Positions 62,191 through 64,000 of a DNA stretch of 64,000 bases are shown here, in pieces. The stretch's first letter is position 1, and each line of letters starts with the position of its first letter. This stretch comes from Datnioides undecimradiatus (taxonomy: Eukaryota > Chordata > Actinopteri > Lobotiformes > Datnioididae): positions 648,001-712,000 of the forward strand of contig WARS01000031.1 in the NCBI GenBank assembly GCA_008933995.1. The letters are read 5' to 3'. The notes beneath the pieces were generated by a model, which was not told the DNA's origin, searched no databases, and was given only the letters and a program-made list of their open reading frames with translations. The position numbers were made by a program, and so were the translations under genes.

Positions 62191-64000
62191 CTGTAAATGC
62201 TTATTCTTCATGTACAAAAATATAGAGAAACTTGTACATACACCTACACAAGGATTTTCTATTCAATAAGAATCAGTTTACACTTGTCAAGTAATAACAG
62301 TGACAAAAACTGACCCTATAATCCACAGCATCAATATTTGCACACATAATAATCTTACATTTGTTGAGTCTAATCACTGAGGGGCCGCAGCGCTTCTGCC
62401 TAATATTTGTCCTGCCTGACATTTCACAGGGCCAAGAGAAAAAATATTCAATATGAAATTGGCTTAACTCCTCTACCAAAATATCACAGTTTATCTGATT
62501 GAAAATCAGTCCTTTATGATTATCTGGCCATGTGTCATGGTCGGCCCAAAAGAACACTTTCAGGAGCTTCACTTTCAGTTCCTCCCCAGCGGATGGGTTT
62601 CCATATTACCAGCCTTTAATTATTCATCTATGCTCGCTTGGCGTCTCAGTTGGAAAATAAAGCAAATCCTTTGGACCAGTGATACAGAATAGTGCGGTGA
62701 CCTCTCTATTGAACCCTGGTGCATTGTCCATTTGTCTCCCACTGTAGGTGGGAGTGAAATTGGAGCCGAGGTGGACATTATTTCTTGATGTGTAAAACTT
62801 GTCTGTTGCACAGTACAAGTCCATAAAAAGGCAACGCAGTGGTGTGCGTGCAATGCTTTTAGAGCTGGGTACAGTCCCTTTTGTAATGTGCAAAATGATA
62901 TCTCTGCAATGTAACCGTCTCTGTTACAGGGGAAGAGATTGTCTTACCCTTTGGATTTGCTTCACAGAACACGACAAATGAGCTTGAGCTGCTAGCTATG
63001 GACTTGTAGTTTCTATGTCAGTCCACATGAGGAGAAATGACGGAGGCGCGCTCCAGGAAAAAGAATGAGCAGATTTAAAAAGTGTTTTATAACATGATAT
63101 CGGTTAATTTTCAATTATCTTAGTGATAAACTAAGTGATGTTAATAACTGTTGTCATGACATTAAAAAGAAAACCAAGGACCCCTAGGAGGTTTCTATTT
63201 CTGCTCACAATAAGTTTATTAATAAGTTGAATTTGATTAATTAAAAAATAAAAACACACTAAAACAGCAAATCTGCTACATACTATAATAACTGTTTATT
63301 TTAACGCATCCATTTAACAAATCTTCACAACATATACAGTAGATATGTTCTTAACAAAATCAACAGGTGCTCATGTCAGTTCCTTGTTTATTTTTGCATG
63401 GTGTCCAAGCCCTTTGAAGAGTTCTGAATGTCCTGATGATGTGGACACTGAGAAATTCAGGAAGCACTCTGGATTGTTGCAGAAAGTCACTTAATCTCTG
63501 TCATGGGAGGATGGGGGATAAACACACTAATAGGGGTAGAAAAAGAAAATCATTCAATACACTTGCAAAATTAACTGCTTGCATTTTGAAGGAATCTGGC
63601 ATTTTTAATATGATCACGACTGCTGGAGACACAATGAATTCAGCACAGCCAGTGACATTTAAAATGATCACATGAAATCAATTTTTAACTGTGGTTGGCA
63701 ACAGTTTTCTATTATGTATCACATGGAAGTAATAATGCAAGACAAGGTTACAGAAATGGCTACAAATGACTTTTGTACAGTCTGTGCTTCGCATGGTCAC
63801 TATATAATTCAAGACTCCTACCACAATCAATAAAGGAGCGTTATGAATAAAATGTTCCACATTAATAAAATAAAATCATTGTTCTCACTTTGTTCACACG
63901 CGAATGTTTTAATTATTAATGGAAAAAAAAAAACCTATTTCATGTTTATTTACCTGTAAACGCAGACACATCAATCTCGTGCCCTGGGTGGCTGGTAATA
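62191..64000. other. Gene-free DNA to the window end
   Basis: AT-rich with short unsupported ORFs. No recognisable gene, RNA or repeat. Confidence 0.5.

Overview
The window looks like a gene desert from a teleost fish, most likely a spiny-rayed (percomorph) species. Three kinds of evidence support this. The single clear gene has a vertebrate exon/intron layout and codes for a seven-repeat protocadherin. The DNA between genes is AT-rich and full of dinucleotide and tetranucleotide microsatellites. Several decayed repeats match families I recall as abundant in spiny-rayed fish, at about 8.9 kb, 10.6 kb, 48.6 kb and 61.7 kb. The repeat assignments are from memory and were not checked against a database.

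The only convincing protein-coding gene is a non-clustered protocadherin on the + strand at about 41.5-44.6 kb, best identified as pcdh20. It is read as two coding exons, join(41534..41581, 41985..44606). The first exon gives the 5' leader and the first 16 codons. A 403-base intron follows, and the second exon carries nearly everything else: the rest of the signal peptide, seven cadherin repeats, one membrane span and a very short basic tail. About 170 bases upstream of the start lie an inverted CCAAT box and a perfect octamer (ATTTGCAT). The 3' UTR has candidate poly(A) signals about 160 and 250 bases after the stop.

The other ~60 kb holds no other gene I can support. It contains transposon remains. 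From left to right these are a hAT/ZBED1-like transposase scrap (about 1.2 kb), a Tc1-like scrap (3.6 kb), a ~500-base element with terminal inverted repeats (6.1-6.6 kb), two percomorph-type repeats (8.9 and 10.6 kb), and a solo LTR with a perfect 5-base target duplication (10.0-10.5 kb). Next come a broken non-LTR reverse transcriptase (11.1-11.5 kb), tRNA-derived SINE-like pieces (12.2 and 19.8 kb), a small YADD-type reverse transcriptase scrap (22.2 kb) and a nearly full-length but dead Tc1-like element with both inverted repeats (34.2-35.2 kb). The right side has a percomorph-type repeat (48.6 kb), LINE 3' tails (57.2-57.6 and 62.1 kb) and an L2/SINE-like tail (61.7 kb). Simple repeats are scattered throughout.

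Long gene-free flanks are usual around solitary delta-type protocadherin genes, so distal enhancers may sit in the unannotated DNA. They cannot be recognised from one sequence alone. I found no undescribed multi-gene system. The most useful observations concern the protocadherin itself: its signal peptide is split by an intron, an in-frame intronic ATG would give an alternative N-terminus of identical length, and the calcium-binding linker between repeats 3 and 4 is degenerate.
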